Assembly: GCF_020911945.1 (NCBI RefSeq)
Contig: NZ_CP087135.1
Location: 3,259,501-3,323,500 of the forward strand
Source: Flavobacterium galactosidilyticum
Lineage (GTDB): Bacteria; Bacteroidota; Bacteroidia; Flavobacteriales; Flavobacteriaceae
Reading direction: 5' to 3'
Length of the DNA: 64,000 bases
The translations under genes and the position numbers were made by a program. A model generated the notes under the pieces. That model saw nothing but the letters and a program-made list of their open reading frames with translations. It ran no database searches and was not told where the DNA came from. This document shows, one piece after another, positions 26,142 through 34,969 of this stretch. The first letter of the stretch is position 1. Every line of letters begins with the position of its first letter.

Positions 26142-26651
26142 TACACTCATTATATCAAGCACGACAGCATCTACTGTTTTATTATCTACCGTCACTTTAT
26201 GTTGTGCTTGATTGTAGTAAAAACTCCTTTCGAAAAGGTGTGTAGCAATAAACTCCTTCATTTCGGCATCATTTTTTTGAGCAATTAGAGGCCTCTTACT
26301 TTTATTTACAGACAACCTTTCAAACAAAGTGTCAATTGACGCTTTTAAGTATATAGAACATACGTTATCGCCTTTTAACAATTCATGATTATTAGCATAA
26401 CACGGAGTCCCTCCTCCTAAACCTATTATCAATTGGTCTGGTGAATTTAATAATTCAACAAAAACTTCATGTTCTCGTTTTCTAAAGGAAATTTCTCCAC
26501 GCGTTTCAAAAATCGTATTTATGGACAAATTTTCTTTTTCTTCAATCTTTTCATCTAAATCCACAAAGGGTATTTTTAAAGTTTTTGCTAATTTTACAGC
26601 AATGGTCGACTTTCCACAACCCATATAACCTAATAATATAATTTTCCTCAT
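26133..26651 (-). CDS. aroK: Shikimate kinase
   Basis: 172 residues. Walker A GYMGCGKSTIA, shikimate-binding DLDEKIE (Asp), the FR in EISFRKREHEVF, and GLGGGTPCYANN are all in place, followed by the lid KSKRPLIA. It phosphorylates shikimate in the chorismate pathway. Its 3' end overlaps the PRTase gene on the other strand by 9 bp. Confidence 0.95.
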   Translation of the reverse strand: MRKIILLGYMGCGKSTIAVKLAKTLKIPFVDLDEKIEEKENLSINTIFETRGEISFRKREHEVFVELLNSPDQLIIGLGGGTPCYANNHELLKGDNVCSIYLKASIDTLFERLSVNKSKRPLIAQKNDAEMKEFIATHLFERSFYYNQAQHKVTVDNKTVDAVVLDIMSVLA

Positions 26652-26721
26652 AGAATAAAAGCCTATAAACTAAGGCGTTAAAAATTAATGTAAAAAAAAG
26701 TCAAATTTATGACAAAATTCC

Positions 26722-26753
26722 TTGGAAAACTTCAAATAAAGTCCTTATATTTG
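26722..26753 (+). promoter_or_regulatory. Promoter of the tRNA cluster
   Basis: -33 TTGG (26722-26725) and -7 TATATTTG (26746-26753), about 21 bases apart. The first tRNA starts 27 bases downstream. Confidence 0.65.
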
Positions 26754-26779
26754 CACCCGCATTCAAGCAAAGAATATAT

Positions 26780-26852
26780 GACTCGATAGCTCAGTTGGTA
26801 GAGCACATCACTTTTAATGATGGGGTCCTGGGTTCGAGCCCCAGTCGGGTCA
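26780..26852 (+). tRNA. tRNA-Lys (TTT), copy 1
   Basis: 73 nt without CCA. Acceptor GACTCGA/TCGGGTC (one G-T), anticodon stem CATCA/TGATG around CTTTTAA with anticodon TTT, T-arm GGTTCGAGCC. Confidence 0.95.
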
Positions 26853-26891
26853 CAATTTAAGTGATCAACACATAATTTTCTTGAAAGCATT

Positions 26892-26964
26892 GACTCGATA
26901 GCTCAGTTGGTAGAGCACATCACTTTTAATGATGGGGTCCTGGGTTCGAGCCCCAGTCGGGTCA
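26892..26964 (+). tRNA. tRNA-Lys (TTT), copy 2
   Basis: Identical in sequence to the first tRNA-Lys, 39 bases downstream, and followed at once by a terminator. Confidence 0.95.
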
Positions 26965-26965
26965 C

Positions 26966-27000
26966 AAAAGGTTGTTCGCATAGGCGAACAACCTTTTTTA
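26966..27000 (+). terminator. Terminator after the tRNA-Lys pair
   Basis: Perfect 14-bp stem AAAAGGTTGTTCGC/GCGAACAACCTTTT with a 4-base loop and T run. Confidence 0.85.
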
Positions 27001-27006
27001 CTTTTA

Positions 27007-27089
27007 GGCCACGTGGAGAAACGGTAGACTTGCCAGCTTGAGGGGCTGGTGCTCGCAAGGGCGTGCGGGTTCAAATCCCGCCGTGGTCA
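27007..27089 (+). tRNA. tRNA-Leu (GAG)
   Basis: 83 nt without CCA. Acceptor GGCCACG/CGTGGTC (one G-T), anticodon stem CCAGC/GCTGG around TTGAGGG (anticodon GAG), a long variable arm GGTGCTCGCAAGGGCGT as expected for Leu, T-arm GGGTTCAAATCCC. Confidence 0.93.
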
Positions 27090-27105
27090 CTTTTAAGTTA
27101 AAAAT

Positions 27106-27145
27106 AAAATCCTAACTACTTATACTAAGTGATTAGGATTTTTTA
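27106..27145 (+). terminator. Terminator after tRNA-Leu
   Basis: AAAATCCTAA/TTAGGATTTT stem (27106-27115 with 27133-27142) with inner ACTT/AAGT pairing, then T run. Confidence 0.75.
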
Positions 27146-27200
27146 GTTTAAAATTTGTATTATTTCTGTATTCTAAGTGGTCAAGCGCAAAAGTTGGGGA

Positions 27201-27330
27201 TTATCCAAAAAGATTAGATAATCTGAACAAGAAAAAGTCGATTTTCCGAACTCCTCTAAACTGACTTCTGAATCCTTTAATTTTAGCATTAAAAGATTCT
27301 GCTGAAGCATTTGTACGGATCAAAGCGAAT
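27201..27330 (-). pseudogene. C-terminal remnant of an ISL3-family-like transposase
   Basis: The minus strand reads RTNASAESFNAKIKGFRSQF and then RGVRKIDFFLFRLSNLFG to a stop at 27201. This is the characteristic tail of DDE transposases of the ISL3 group (NASAESFNAKIK, GVR, FFLFRL). Nothing of the DDE core was found upstream, and no terminal inverted repeats could be recognised. It is a dead insertion sequence scar beside the tRNA cluster. Confidence 0.65.
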
Positions 27331-27896
27331 ACCTGTCGGGAAGCCAATATTAACTACTTTCCCTGAATTATTTCTTGATAACAACTGGCTAGAGTCCTAT
27401 TTAAATAAATGAGTTTATAAGTATAGTTTTCTTAAACGTATGATATCATTTAAAAAATAGTAGTACCAAAATTACAGCAGAAAAAGTCCCAATCATAAGA
27501 AAGAAAGTCCCTAAATATAAAAAGAAACTATCCTTTCTACATTTTCCCTAATCAACTCCCTACTCGCTTCTTTGTATTTTTCAGTAATCCTCATTTTAAA
27601 TATACTTTTAATTTAGAAAAAAAATTATAAAAAAATAATTTTCTATTAAAGCAAAGTAACTCGAATTTACCCTCGTTGACAATACCAACATTTAGTGATT
27701 TTAAAAAAAAATAATTTTAAACCACAGCAAAATCATTTTTTTTATAGACATTTAAATAATTTTGAAATAAATTCCATTATTACTCTTTCTCTAAACAACT
27801 TGATAAAGATTAATTGATGTATTACTCCCAAAATCAACTGTAGAAATTATCTATTATAAAAGGCTTAAAATTTACTATTGGCATAATTAATCCCAT
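27331..27896. other. Non-coding AT-rich gap
   Basis: About 570 bases with no coherent frame on either strand and poly-A/T tracts throughout. It probably contains debris of the insertion sequence remnant next to it. Confidence 0.5.
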
Positions 27897-27933
27897 AAAA
27901 AAAGCGCCTTGACTCAACATCAAGACGCTTTTT
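27897..27933 (-). terminator. Terminator of the sigma/DUF4252 operon
   Basis: AAAGCG-C-CTTGA pairs with TCAAG-A-CGCTTT (one mismatch); the minus-strand product ends in a U run. Confidence 0.75.
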
Positions 27934-27949
27934 GATTACATAAAATGGT

Positions 27950-28483
27950 TTATTTCATTAATTGCTGCAAAGGTTTCAGTTGTTCTAAATCAACATTTGA
28001 CTGTTGTAAAACACTAATCATTGTCATAATGTTTGTTGGATTCATATCCTTCCCTAAAATACGAACTACAGCAAAACCATTTTCTTTTTTATTGGCATAC
28101 AAAACAAATTCCTCAATATGGTCGTCTGAGCCCATAAAGCTTATTGAAGCCACCTCTTTCCCTGAGCCAAACTTCATTAACTGTTGGTACTTTTTATCCT
28201 TTAAAATCAAATCAATTTTAGCACACTCGGCTTCAAATTCTGCTTTATTCTTATCAGTCAACTTGAAAGCCAACACATTCATTTTATCAAATGAGTTCAA
28301 AGCATCCATTTGAGCAACAGATAATTTTGTTTTATCAAGGTTCAAAATCTCGGGTGAAACGTCAAGCGCAATAAAATTTTTGTTTTCGGTATTTTCTACA
28401 AAATACTTTTGCAAAGTTGGCTCTGAGTTGCAACTGGATAAAAACAAAATCATTATTATGGCAATTCCATGGATCGCTTTCAT
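27950..28483 (-). CDS. DUF4252 lipoprotein
   Basis: 177 residues with lipobox FLSSC. The DUF4252 pattern is visible: FVLYANKKENGFAVVRILGK and a C-terminal segment rich in Asn, Gln and Leu (MTMISVLQQSNVDLEQLKPL). Last gene of a four-gene unit with an ECF sigma factor and its presumed anti-sigma factor, 1 bp after another DUF4252 gene. The domain has no known function. Confidence 0.85.
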   Translation of the reverse strand: MKAIHGIAIIMILFLSSCNSEPTLQKYFVENTENKNFIALDVSPEILNLDKTKLSVAQMDALNSFDKMNVLAFKLTDKNKAEFEAECAKIDLILKDKKYQQLMKFGSGKEVASISFMGSDDHIEEFVLYANKKENGFAVVRILGKDMNPTNIMTMISVLQQSNVDLEQLKPLQQLMK

Positions 28484-28484
28484 A

Positions 28485-29087
28485 CTATTTTTTACCTTTG
28501 GTTGCTTTCTTCAAGTCATCACCGCCAGGAATTCTCATTTTATCTGTAAGAATCGAAATCTCATTCAAATCAAAATTACCGGTCAATGACATTAGAACAG
28601 TATCATCATTTTTCGCTCCTTCGATAAACATCAAAAGCTCTCTAATTTGAGAATCTGTTGCTCCCGACTTTACTAGAATTTTCACATTTCTACCGTTTTC
28701 ATTTACGCGCATCAGCTCTTCTAAACCTGCTGTCTTTATATATTTATCAGCAACTGCTTTCATCTCCCCTTCTACCCTAGTACTTTTAGTTGTAAAAACT
28801 TTTAGATTATCCAGTTTTTTAATCAAGCTCAGGTACTGCTGCGTTTCTCGATCTGAGGCATCGACTTTCACTTTACTCATTAGGTCAAACATTTTTTTAT
28901 TGACAATAATTGAAGTTACACCATCTTGACCATCGAATTTGTCAAAAGCCGTTTGTGCAAAAATTGTACTCGACGCTAATACAAAAACTAGAGTCACTAA
29001 TAACTTTTTAGCCAAACTGACATTTGCTTGCTCTTTTTTTGCTTTTGCTTTTAAGCAAGAACATGAATTTAGATTGATTGATTTCAT
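28485..29087 (-). CDS. DUF4252 secreted protein
   Basis: 200 residues. An unusually long N-terminus (KSINLNSCSCLKAKAKKEQ) precedes the hydrophobic signal and a cleavage site near STIFAQT. The DUF4252 domain includes VTSIIVNKKMFDLMSKV, NVKILVKSGATDSQIRELLMF and VLMSLTGNFDLNEISILTDK. It pairs with the next DUF4252 gene; they may act together as envelope stress sensors or effectors of the linked sigma factor (inference). Confidence 0.85.
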   Translation of the reverse strand: MKSINLNSCSCLKAKAKKEQANVSLAKKLLVTLVFVLASSTIFAQTAFDKFDGQDGVTSIIVNKKMFDLMSKVKVDASDRETQQYLSLIKKLDNLKVFTTKSTRVEGEMKAVADKYIKTAGLEELMRVNENGRNVKILVKSGATDSQIRELLMFIEGAKNDDTVLMSLTGNFDLNEISILTDKMRIPGGDDLKKATKGKK

Positions 29088-29164
29088 TTTATAGATTTAT
29101 TTAGTATTATATTAAAATTATATTTAGGGTATGTACTTGACTTTTAACTGCATTGAGATTGCAA

Positions 29165-29662
29165 TTACATTCTTGTAGTATTGGTTTCAAAACTGCTGAA
29201 TATTCTATTTTTCGCCATTTCATATTCCTCGACATACTGCACACTTTCTATGCCAACATTTACATTATTAGAGAGAAGATTCAGTGCTCTTTGCGTTTCT
29301 TCAAAAGCTACTTCAGGATCATCATACGTTCCTAACCCCTCTTTAGTACTGAATGCTTTTGAAGCATAAAAAAGATAAAATCCTATTCCCATCAAAATCA
29401 TTACTGACGCCGCAACTGAGAGCCATAAAAAATTTGATTTTTTATTTCTTTTTTGAAGCTTTAAAGTCCTAATAGTTAAATCATCCTCTACAAACTGCAC
29501 ATTTTTTGATGTAGCAAAATAGGTAAATAATGAAATGTGTTGCGCTAAATGCGGAGCAACATTACTTGAAGAAAAATACTGTTGTAAATGTTTCTCTTCA
29601 TTGACTGTAGTTTCACCTGCAAAATACTTCTCCAGTATTTCTTCTATTTTATTTAACTCCAT
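29165..29662 (-). CDS. Single-pass membrane protein, probable anti-sigma factor
   Basis: 165 residues. The cytoplasmic N-terminus has the FecR-like opening ILEKYFAGETTVNEEKHLQQYF (residues 8-29, quoted in part), a transmembrane helix spans about 79-98 (LWLSVAASVMILMGIGFYLF), and a short periplasmic part follows. Its start overlaps the sigma gene by 14 bp, the usual arrangement of sigma/anti-sigma pairs. Confidence 0.75.
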   Translation of the reverse strand: MELNKIEEILEKYFAGETTVNEEKHLQQYFSSSNVAPHLAQHISLFTYFATSKNVQFVEDDLTIRTLKLQKRNKKSNFLWLSVAASVMILMGIGFYLFYASKAFSTKEGLGTYDDPEVAFEETQRALNLLSNNVNVGIESVQYVEEYEMAKNRIFSSFETNTTRM

Positions 29663-30158
29663 AACTGTGTATTTTCATCATTTCTTCCCGTATCGTTTTT
29701 CGTGCTCTTGAAAGAGATACCCTTATAGTACCCTCGCTTATGTCTAGTATTTCTGCTATTTCGTCAAACTCATATTGCTCAATATCTCTAAGCTGAATAA
29801 TTATCCGTTGTTGTTCTGGGAGTTTATTAATGCTTTTTTCAACCCACGCCAAACTATCATTATCCTCTACGTTTTTATCTAATGGAGCTTCAGAACGCAG
29901 AAACTCCTTGTCACTAATTTTCACATTTGAAGCTCTTTTAGATTTCAATTGGTCTAAGCAATAATTTTTAGTCATTGTCATCGCTAATGCTTCAACATTA
30001 TTATAATCCTGTAAATCACCCTTTTTGTTCCATAATTTCACCAAAACTTCTTGTGTAGCATCTTGTGCTTCTTCAATGCTTACAAGCAGTCGCTTGGCCA
30101 ACCGGAATATTTTATCCTTACTTGGCGCAGTTAGCAACATAAACTCATTTTGATCCAT
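29649..30158 (-). CDS. ECF-family RNA polymerase sigma factor
   Basis: 169 residues with sigma-70 region 2 (RLLVSIEEAQDATQEVLVKL, DVKL-like) and region 4 (LPEQQRIIIQLRDIEQYEFD then ISEGTIRVSLSRARK). It is promoter-distal to nothing else, heading a four-gene operon with an anti-sigma candidate and two DUF4252 genes, which are its probable targets or partners. Confidence 0.92.
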   Translation of the reverse strand: MDQNEFMLLTAPSKDKIFRLAKRLLVSIEEAQDATQEVLVKLWNKKGDLQDYNNVEALAMTMTKNYCLDQLKSKRASNVKISDKEFLRSEAPLDKNVEDNDSLAWVEKSINKLPEQQRIIIQLRDIEQYEFDEIAEILDISEGTIRVSLSRARKTIREEMMKIHSYGVK

Positions 30159-30283
30159 AAAGCATATTTATTAAAAGCGATCCTATAATCAAGACGATTG
30201 TATTTTATTTTCGTTACAAAGAAGAGGAAAATAAAACTAAAGTTCTTATTTTTACGTTACTATAAGATATAGAAAACTTACAC

Positions 30284-31744
30284 ATGAAAAAAACAGTTCA
30301 ATTTACACTTTTATTATTTATCGCAGTTTTCATTTTTCAAAGTTGTCAAGATAACGATGATGTAGCCCCTTCAGCCAATTTAGAAGTTCAAGACTTTATA
30401 TGGAAAGGGCTAAATCAGTACTACTTATGGCAGCCAGATGTTCCAAACTTAGGTGATGATCGTTTTGCAAATCAAAATGCCTTAAACTCTTTTCTTAGCG
30501 GTTATTCAAAGCCTGAAACTCTTTTTGATGCTTTAAGAGTTAATGAATCCATTGATAGATTCAGTTGGATTGTTGATAATTATTTAGAATTAGAAGGACA
30601 ACTGCAAGGAACTAGTAAAAATAACGGAGTTGAATTTGGCTTAAGTTATATGCCTGGAAGCACTACTGAAATATTTGGTTATGTGAAATACATAATTGCA
30701 AATTCAGATGCCGCAACTAAGAATATTAAACGCGGCGATTTCTTTACTGCTGTAAATGGGACGAAAATAACGTTAAATAATTATAACTCACTACTCTTTG
30801 GTGCAGATGAAAATTACACATTAAATCTTGCTGATTATAATGGAACTACTATTGTAGGAAATGGCAAATCAGTTTCGTTGACAAAGACGGTCCTAACTGA
30901 AAATCCAATTTTAGTGAACAAAGTACTTATTACTCCTGGATCTCACAAAATTGGCTATTTGATGTATAACGCTTTTTATGCAGATTTTGACACTAAATTA
31001 AATGATGCTTTTGGTGAATTAAAATCAGCAGAAATTACAGATTTAGTGTTAGATTTGAGATACAATAGTGGAGGTTCTATATTGTCTGCAACTCGATTAG
31101 CAAGTATGATTACAGGTCAATTTACTGGGAAAGTATTTGCAAAACAGCAATGGAACCCAAAAATTCAAGCTTTTTTCGAAAAGGAAGCCCCAAATAGTTT
31201 AAACAACTATTTTACGGATAAGATTAGTACTACACCTATCAACAGTCTAAGCATGACTAAAGTTTACATTTTGACTGCTAACGGAACGGCATCAGCAAGC
31301 GAACTAGTCATTAATGGTTTGAAACCACATATCAGCGTAGTACAAATTGGCGATGTAACAGTGGGTAAAAATGTAGGTTCAGTAACAGTATATGATTCTC
31401 CTGATTTTACGGATGAAAAGAGAAATCCAAACCATAAATATGCAATGCAACCTATTGTTTTGAAAATTGTTAATTCCGTAGGTTTTGGTGATTATTTCAA
31501 TGGGCTACAACCTACTTTTTTAGCAAAAGAAACTTTAAGTACTTTGGGCGTTCTTGGCGATACGGCAGAACCATTATTAAGAACTGCAATAGAGAAAATA
31601 ACTGGAACGGCTAGAATGACGAAACAAACTCCTGGAAAAGAATTCCAATTTTTCAAAGATTCTAAATCAATGAGTAGATTTAAAAATGAAATGTACATCG
31701 ACAAAGCACCTGAAGGTCTTTTGAAAGCATTGGAACAGCAATAA
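30284..31744 (+). CDS. S41-family (C-terminal processing) peptidase lipoprotein
   Basis: 486 residues, lipobox IFQSC. After an N-terminal helical part there is a PDZ-like region (about 105-215) and the tail-specific protease domain: ITDLVLDLRYNSGGSI and the serine loop TANGTASASELVINGL (catalytic Ser in SASE). It is lipid-anchored, so it would clip unfolded C-termini in the envelope. It is divergent from the sigma operon and may be an envelope stress effector. Confidence 0.9.
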   Translation: MKKTVQFTLLLFIAVFIFQSCQDNDDVAPSANLEVQDFIWKGLNQYYLWQPDVPNLGDDRFANQNALNSFLSGYSKPETLFDALRVNESIDRFSWIVDNYLELEGQLQGTSKNNGVEFGLSYMPGSTTEIFGYVKYIIANSDAATKNIKRGDFFTAVNGTKITLNNYNSLLFGADENYTLNLADYNGTTIVGNGKSVSLTKTVLTENPILVNKVLITPGSHKIGYLMYNAFYADFDTKLNDAFGELKSAEITDLVLDLRYNSGGSILSATRLASMITGQFTGKVFAKQQWNPKIQAFFEKEAPNSLNNYFTDKISTTPINSLSMTKVYILTANGTASASELVINGLKPHISVVQIGDVTVGKNVGSVTVYDSPDFTDEKRNPNHKYAMQPIVLKIVNSVGFGDYFNGLQPTFLAKETLSTLGVLGDTAEPLLRTAIEKITGTARMTKQTPGKEFQFFKDSKSMSRFKNEMYIDKAPEGLLKALEQQ

Positions 31745-31800
31745 AATTAAAAGTACATTATTTCAAGTCCAAAAATTTTAGATTCTAAAACTAAAAAAGT

Positions 31801-31971
31801 CGGCATTCGCAATTAAAAATTTTCGCCACGAATTACACTAATAAACACGAATCACAGCTGGTTTTTAATTGCACAAATTCTTAAAACAGATAAAATTCGT
31901 GCAATTCAATTTCAAATTTGATAAAAACTTGGTGTAATTTGTGGCTAACTTTTTTTTTAAAGTGAATGCCG
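31801..31971. repeat. Nested inverted dispersed repeat (AATTCGTGGC type)
   Basis: Three nested arm pairs: CGGCATTCGC/GTGAATGCCG (31801 and 31962), GCCACGAATTACAC/GTGTAATTTGTGGC (31825 and 31932) and AATTGCACAAATT/AATTCGTGCAATT (31867 and 31894). Related degenerate elements occur at 51091-51149 and 62038-62085. Confidence 0.7.
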
Positions 31972-31975
31972 TACT

Positions 31976-32010
31976 AAAAAGCCCCATTTTCAATTGAAAA
32001 TGGGGCTTTG
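31976..32010. terminator. Bidirectional terminator (26-bp perfect palindrome)
   Basis: GCCCCATTTTC/GAAAATGGGGC around AATT at 31981-32006, with flanking A and T runs. It ends both the S41 peptidase transcript and the convergent B12-uptake operon. Confidence 0.85.
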
Positions 32011-32054
32011 CTTTTTAAAGTCTCATATAGAGATCTCCTATAATTTAACTGTTA

Positions 32055-33086
32055 TTAGTTATTAGAGTAGAAACTATTGGGTCCCATACCTACAGATACC
32101 GTTTTCAATTCAGTACCAGTTGCTGAAAATATTTTGACAATACCTGCCGCTGTAAACCCATTTGCATCAGCTGAATAGATTTTTCCGTCAATAACATTAA
32201 AACCATAAAAAGTAGACCAACTGTTATCACTAACAGAGAACAATGGCGTTTCGCTAAAAGTCGTTGCATTCAAAGCCATTGCATACACACCTGTTCCTTT
32301 AGTATAATAAATTTTATCTCCATCAATATCCATATTCAAAGCTTTCTTTAACGTACTAGATTCAATTGAAGTTGCTGTATCAGTGGTAGTATTGATTTTG
32401 AATAATTTGCTTCTATCAGAATTTCCACATAAAGCATAAACAAATCCGTTTTTCTCTTCGATAGAATTCACGCCATTATCAACAGTAATTACACTCATTG
32501 CATTATTACTTTGTGGATTGACAACCGTTATTGTATTACCACCACCAAAAGCGCCATTCATAACATATAATTTACCATTTGCAGTAATTATTTTTTCTGA
32601 AGTTTTACCAATTGCTATAGTCTGCAAATAAGCAAACGTTTTAGCATCATACACCGTTACTGCTTTAGAGATTGAATTAGTAACATACAATTTCCCATTT
32701 AAAACAACACTATAGCGAGGGTTTTTAAGGTTTTCGGTTATTGTGCCTAAACTTTTAAAAGTGTATCTATTCACTACTTCTACAACATTTGATGCATTCA
32801 AAACAATAAATGCTTTATCATCATAAAAACTTAATGATTGCGCTACATCTCCTAATTTTTTATCGTTATTTTCAATGCCAAAAATATTCTGAGTCAGCAC
32901 ATTGAAATCATTCGAAATATAAGTTACAGAAGCATTTGGTTTACCAAAATTCCCTTCATTCAAAACAAGAACTCCTTTATCGTAATTCCCTAAAGGAACA
33001 TTAGTATCAATTGTGTCATCATTACTACAAGAAGCAAGCAATAAAGCACTTGCAAAAATTCCAAGAAAAACATTTTTAAATTTCAT
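32055..33086 (-). CDS. Beta-propeller surface lipoprotein, BtuG-like
   Basis: 343 residues, lipobox LLLASC followed by acidic residues (SNDDTID), which resembles a surface-export signal of Bacteroidota lipoproteins. The rest is a repeat-built YncE/DUF5074-type beta-propeller (blades such as VLVLNEGNFGKPNASVTYIS, KLYVTNSISKAVTVYD, KLYVMNGAFGGGNTITVVNP). It lies 3 bp after a BtuB-like receptor gene controlled by a cobalamin riboswitch. In gut Bacteroides the propeller lipoprotein BtuG binds B12 tightly and hands it to BtuB; the same role is inferred here from context. Confidence 0.82.
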   Translation of the reverse strand: MKFKNVFLGIFASALLLASCSNDDTIDTNVPLGNYDKGVLVLNEGNFGKPNASVTYISNDFNVLTQNIFGIENNDKKLGDVAQSLSFYDDKAFIVLNASNVVEVVNRYTFKSLGTITENLKNPRYSVVLNGKLYVTNSISKAVTVYDAKTFAYLQTIAIGKTSEKIITANGKLYVMNGAFGGGNTITVVNPQSNNAMSVITVDNGVNSIEEKNGFVYALCGNSDRSKLFKINTTTDTATSIESSTLKKALNMDIDGDKIYYTKGTGVYAMALNATTFSETPLFSVSDNSWSTFYGFNVIDGKIYSADANGFTAAGIVKIFSATGTELKTVSVGMGPNSFYSNN

Positions 33087-33089
33087 TTT

Positions 33090-34925
33090 TTAATAATTAA
33101 GGGTTAAATAAAGAGTTAAATTCCTTGCTGGCATCAAGCGACTAGGCAAAGATTCATATTTTTCGTTCCAAAGATTAGCTATTTTAAAACCTAGTTTACA
33201 AACGTTTTTTTTGCTGAAATTATAATCCATTCCAAAATTGGAAATGTTATAATCACTTAAAATATTTTTTGGATCATTATCTGAAGTTGTAAAAACTTCA
33301 CCTACAAACATCAATTGATAGTATGAATTAAAGCGCTTATATGAATAAGAAGTTGAAGCTGTTAGTTTATGATAAGGAACATAAAAAAGCTGTTTGTCAT
33401 TTTTATCATCCAAAGAAACGGTATATGAATAAGTTCCATTAAAATCAAGAGAATGATCGTTAAAATTGGTCTTCCATCCCAACAAAACTTCAGCACCATA
33501 TATAGAAACATTATCTGTATTAATAGGTGACCAATTACCGCTGTTGTTAGGCAACCAACGAATCATATCACTAATTTTAGAAGCGTAGGCCGTGGCTGTT
33601 AATTTAAAATCTTTGTATCTAAATTGATTTCCCACTTCTGCCTGATAGGAGTTTTCTGGCTTCAAATCAGGGTTTCCGCTACCTTCCCAATATAAATCAT
33701 TAAAAGTGGGTGTTCTATAATTTCGAGAAATATTAAACTTCAACTGATAGAACTTGGAGAAGTCAAAAGTAGATCCTGCCGAAAAAAGAACTGGGCTTTT
33801 ATACACATCCGAGATCTCTTTGCGAGCGCTAAGTTCGTAGTTCCATTTCTCAGTAAGACTTTGTTTCAATAATACACTTATTCCTCCTATTTGTCTACTT
33901 TCATTACTTACAACTGATCCAACACCGTTACTTTTATTGTAATCTAATATAGTATTGAGACTTATTTTTGGCGCTAATTCATAGACAAAATCATATTTTG
34001 CAATAAAGCTTTTGACACCACCAGAAGTATAACCTTCTGTTTCTATATCTTCAAAATAATTGTAATGCTCCGTAATGTAGGCCAGTTTTAAATTAGAAAC
34101 TGATCTCCCAACAGAACTGGTCCAGGCTAATAAATTTCGAGTATTAAAATCTTGATATTTTGTTTTAACAGCATAAGGTGACGTCAATGAAAAATGGCGT
34201 TCTCCATCATAAATCTCACTGTAAAACTTAATACTATTAGTAGCATTTAATTTGTAACCAATAGCGGTACTCAAATTATTATTATAGTACTGCCCATTCG
34301 TATTTTTACCTTCTTCTCCTATGAATTTAAAATCATTATTAGAACTATTTCGTGTAAAACTAGCATTGGTACTCCATTTATTTGTGGCAGCCGTAATCCC
34401 ATAAACGGCACTTAGCGTATTAAAATCACCGTAAAAGATTTCTAAATTGTTTTTGAAAGTATTGGCAAACTTTAAATCGTTATTTAAATGAATCGTTCCA
34501 CCTATAGCACCACTTCCGTATACGACACTTCCGCCACCCGCTTTCACATCAATCGAATTATAGCCTCTGGTAGAAATTGTATTAAAATCCGTTTGACCTA
34601 ATAATTGGGAATTGATATTAATTCCGTTCCAAACTACTGCCGTTTGTTGTGCCGTTGTCCCACGAAAAGAAGGTGAAGAAACCATTCCCAAACCATTTTC
34701 TTTAAAATAAATAACAGTATTATAATTTAAAAGAGAAGTCAATGAAGACTGATTTTTACTGATAATGGAATCAGTCAATTTCAAAACTGACTGTGAGCTC
34801 GAGAAGTTTTTGAGCTGACTGTCCGATACAATAACTTCGTTTAAAGGTATTGCAGGTTTGCTTTGAGCCAAAAGCATTTGACTCAATAAAAAAATTGAAA
34901 ATAATCGAAAATATTTAGTTGTCAT
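33090..34925 (-). CDS. btuB: TonB-dependent cobalamin receptor, BtuB-like
   Basis: 611 residues with signal peptide, plug domain (LNEVIVSDSQLKNFSSSQS... SPSFRGTTAQQTAVVWNGIN, VKAGGGSVVYGSGAIGGTIH) and a 22-strand barrel ending in the outer-membrane signature LTLYLTLNY with terminal aromatic. Its leader holds a B12 riboswitch, which fixes the substrate as cobalamin or a related corrinoid. It is followed by the BtuG-like lipoprotein and opposite btuFCD. Confidence 0.92.
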   Translation of the reverse strand: MTTKYFRLFSIFLLSQMLLAQSKPAIPLNEVIVSDSQLKNFSSSQSVLKLTDSIISKNQSSLTSLLNYNTVIYFKENGLGMVSSPSFRGTTAQQTAVVWNGININSQLLGQTDFNTISTRGYNSIDVKAGGGSVVYGSGAIGGTIHLNNDLKFANTFKNNLEIFYGDFNTLSAVYGITAATNKWSTNASFTRNSSNNDFKFIGEEGKNTNGQYYNNNLSTAIGYKLNATNSIKFYSEIYDGERHFSLTSPYAVKTKYQDFNTRNLLAWTSSVGRSVSNLKLAYITEHYNYFEDIETEGYTSGGVKSFIAKYDFVYELAPKISLNTILDYNKSNGVGSVVSNESRQIGGISVLLKQSLTEKWNYELSARKEISDVYKSPVLFSAGSTFDFSKFYQLKFNISRNYRTPTFNDLYWEGSGNPDLKPENSYQAEVGNQFRYKDFKLTATAYASKISDMIRWLPNNSGNWSPINTDNVSIYGAEVLLGWKTNFNDHSLDFNGTYSYTVSLDDKNDKQLFYVPYHKLTASTSYSYKRFNSYYQLMFVGEVFTTSDNDPKNILSDYNISNFGMDYNFSKKNVCKLGFKIANLWNEKYESLPSRLMPARNLTLYLTLNY

Positions 34926-34969
34926 AATTTCTGAACCTTTTTCCCGAAAGTTCGATATTAGTTAAGAAA

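Noticed and set aside
26865..27074. 69-codon open frame on the minus strand
   Set aside because: It runs through the second tRNA-Lys and the tRNA-Leu; its apparent motifs are antisense tRNA sequence.
27945..28313. 122-codon frame on the plus strand
   Set aside because: Antisense shadow of the DUF4252 lipoprotein gene, which has a signal, domain and operon context.
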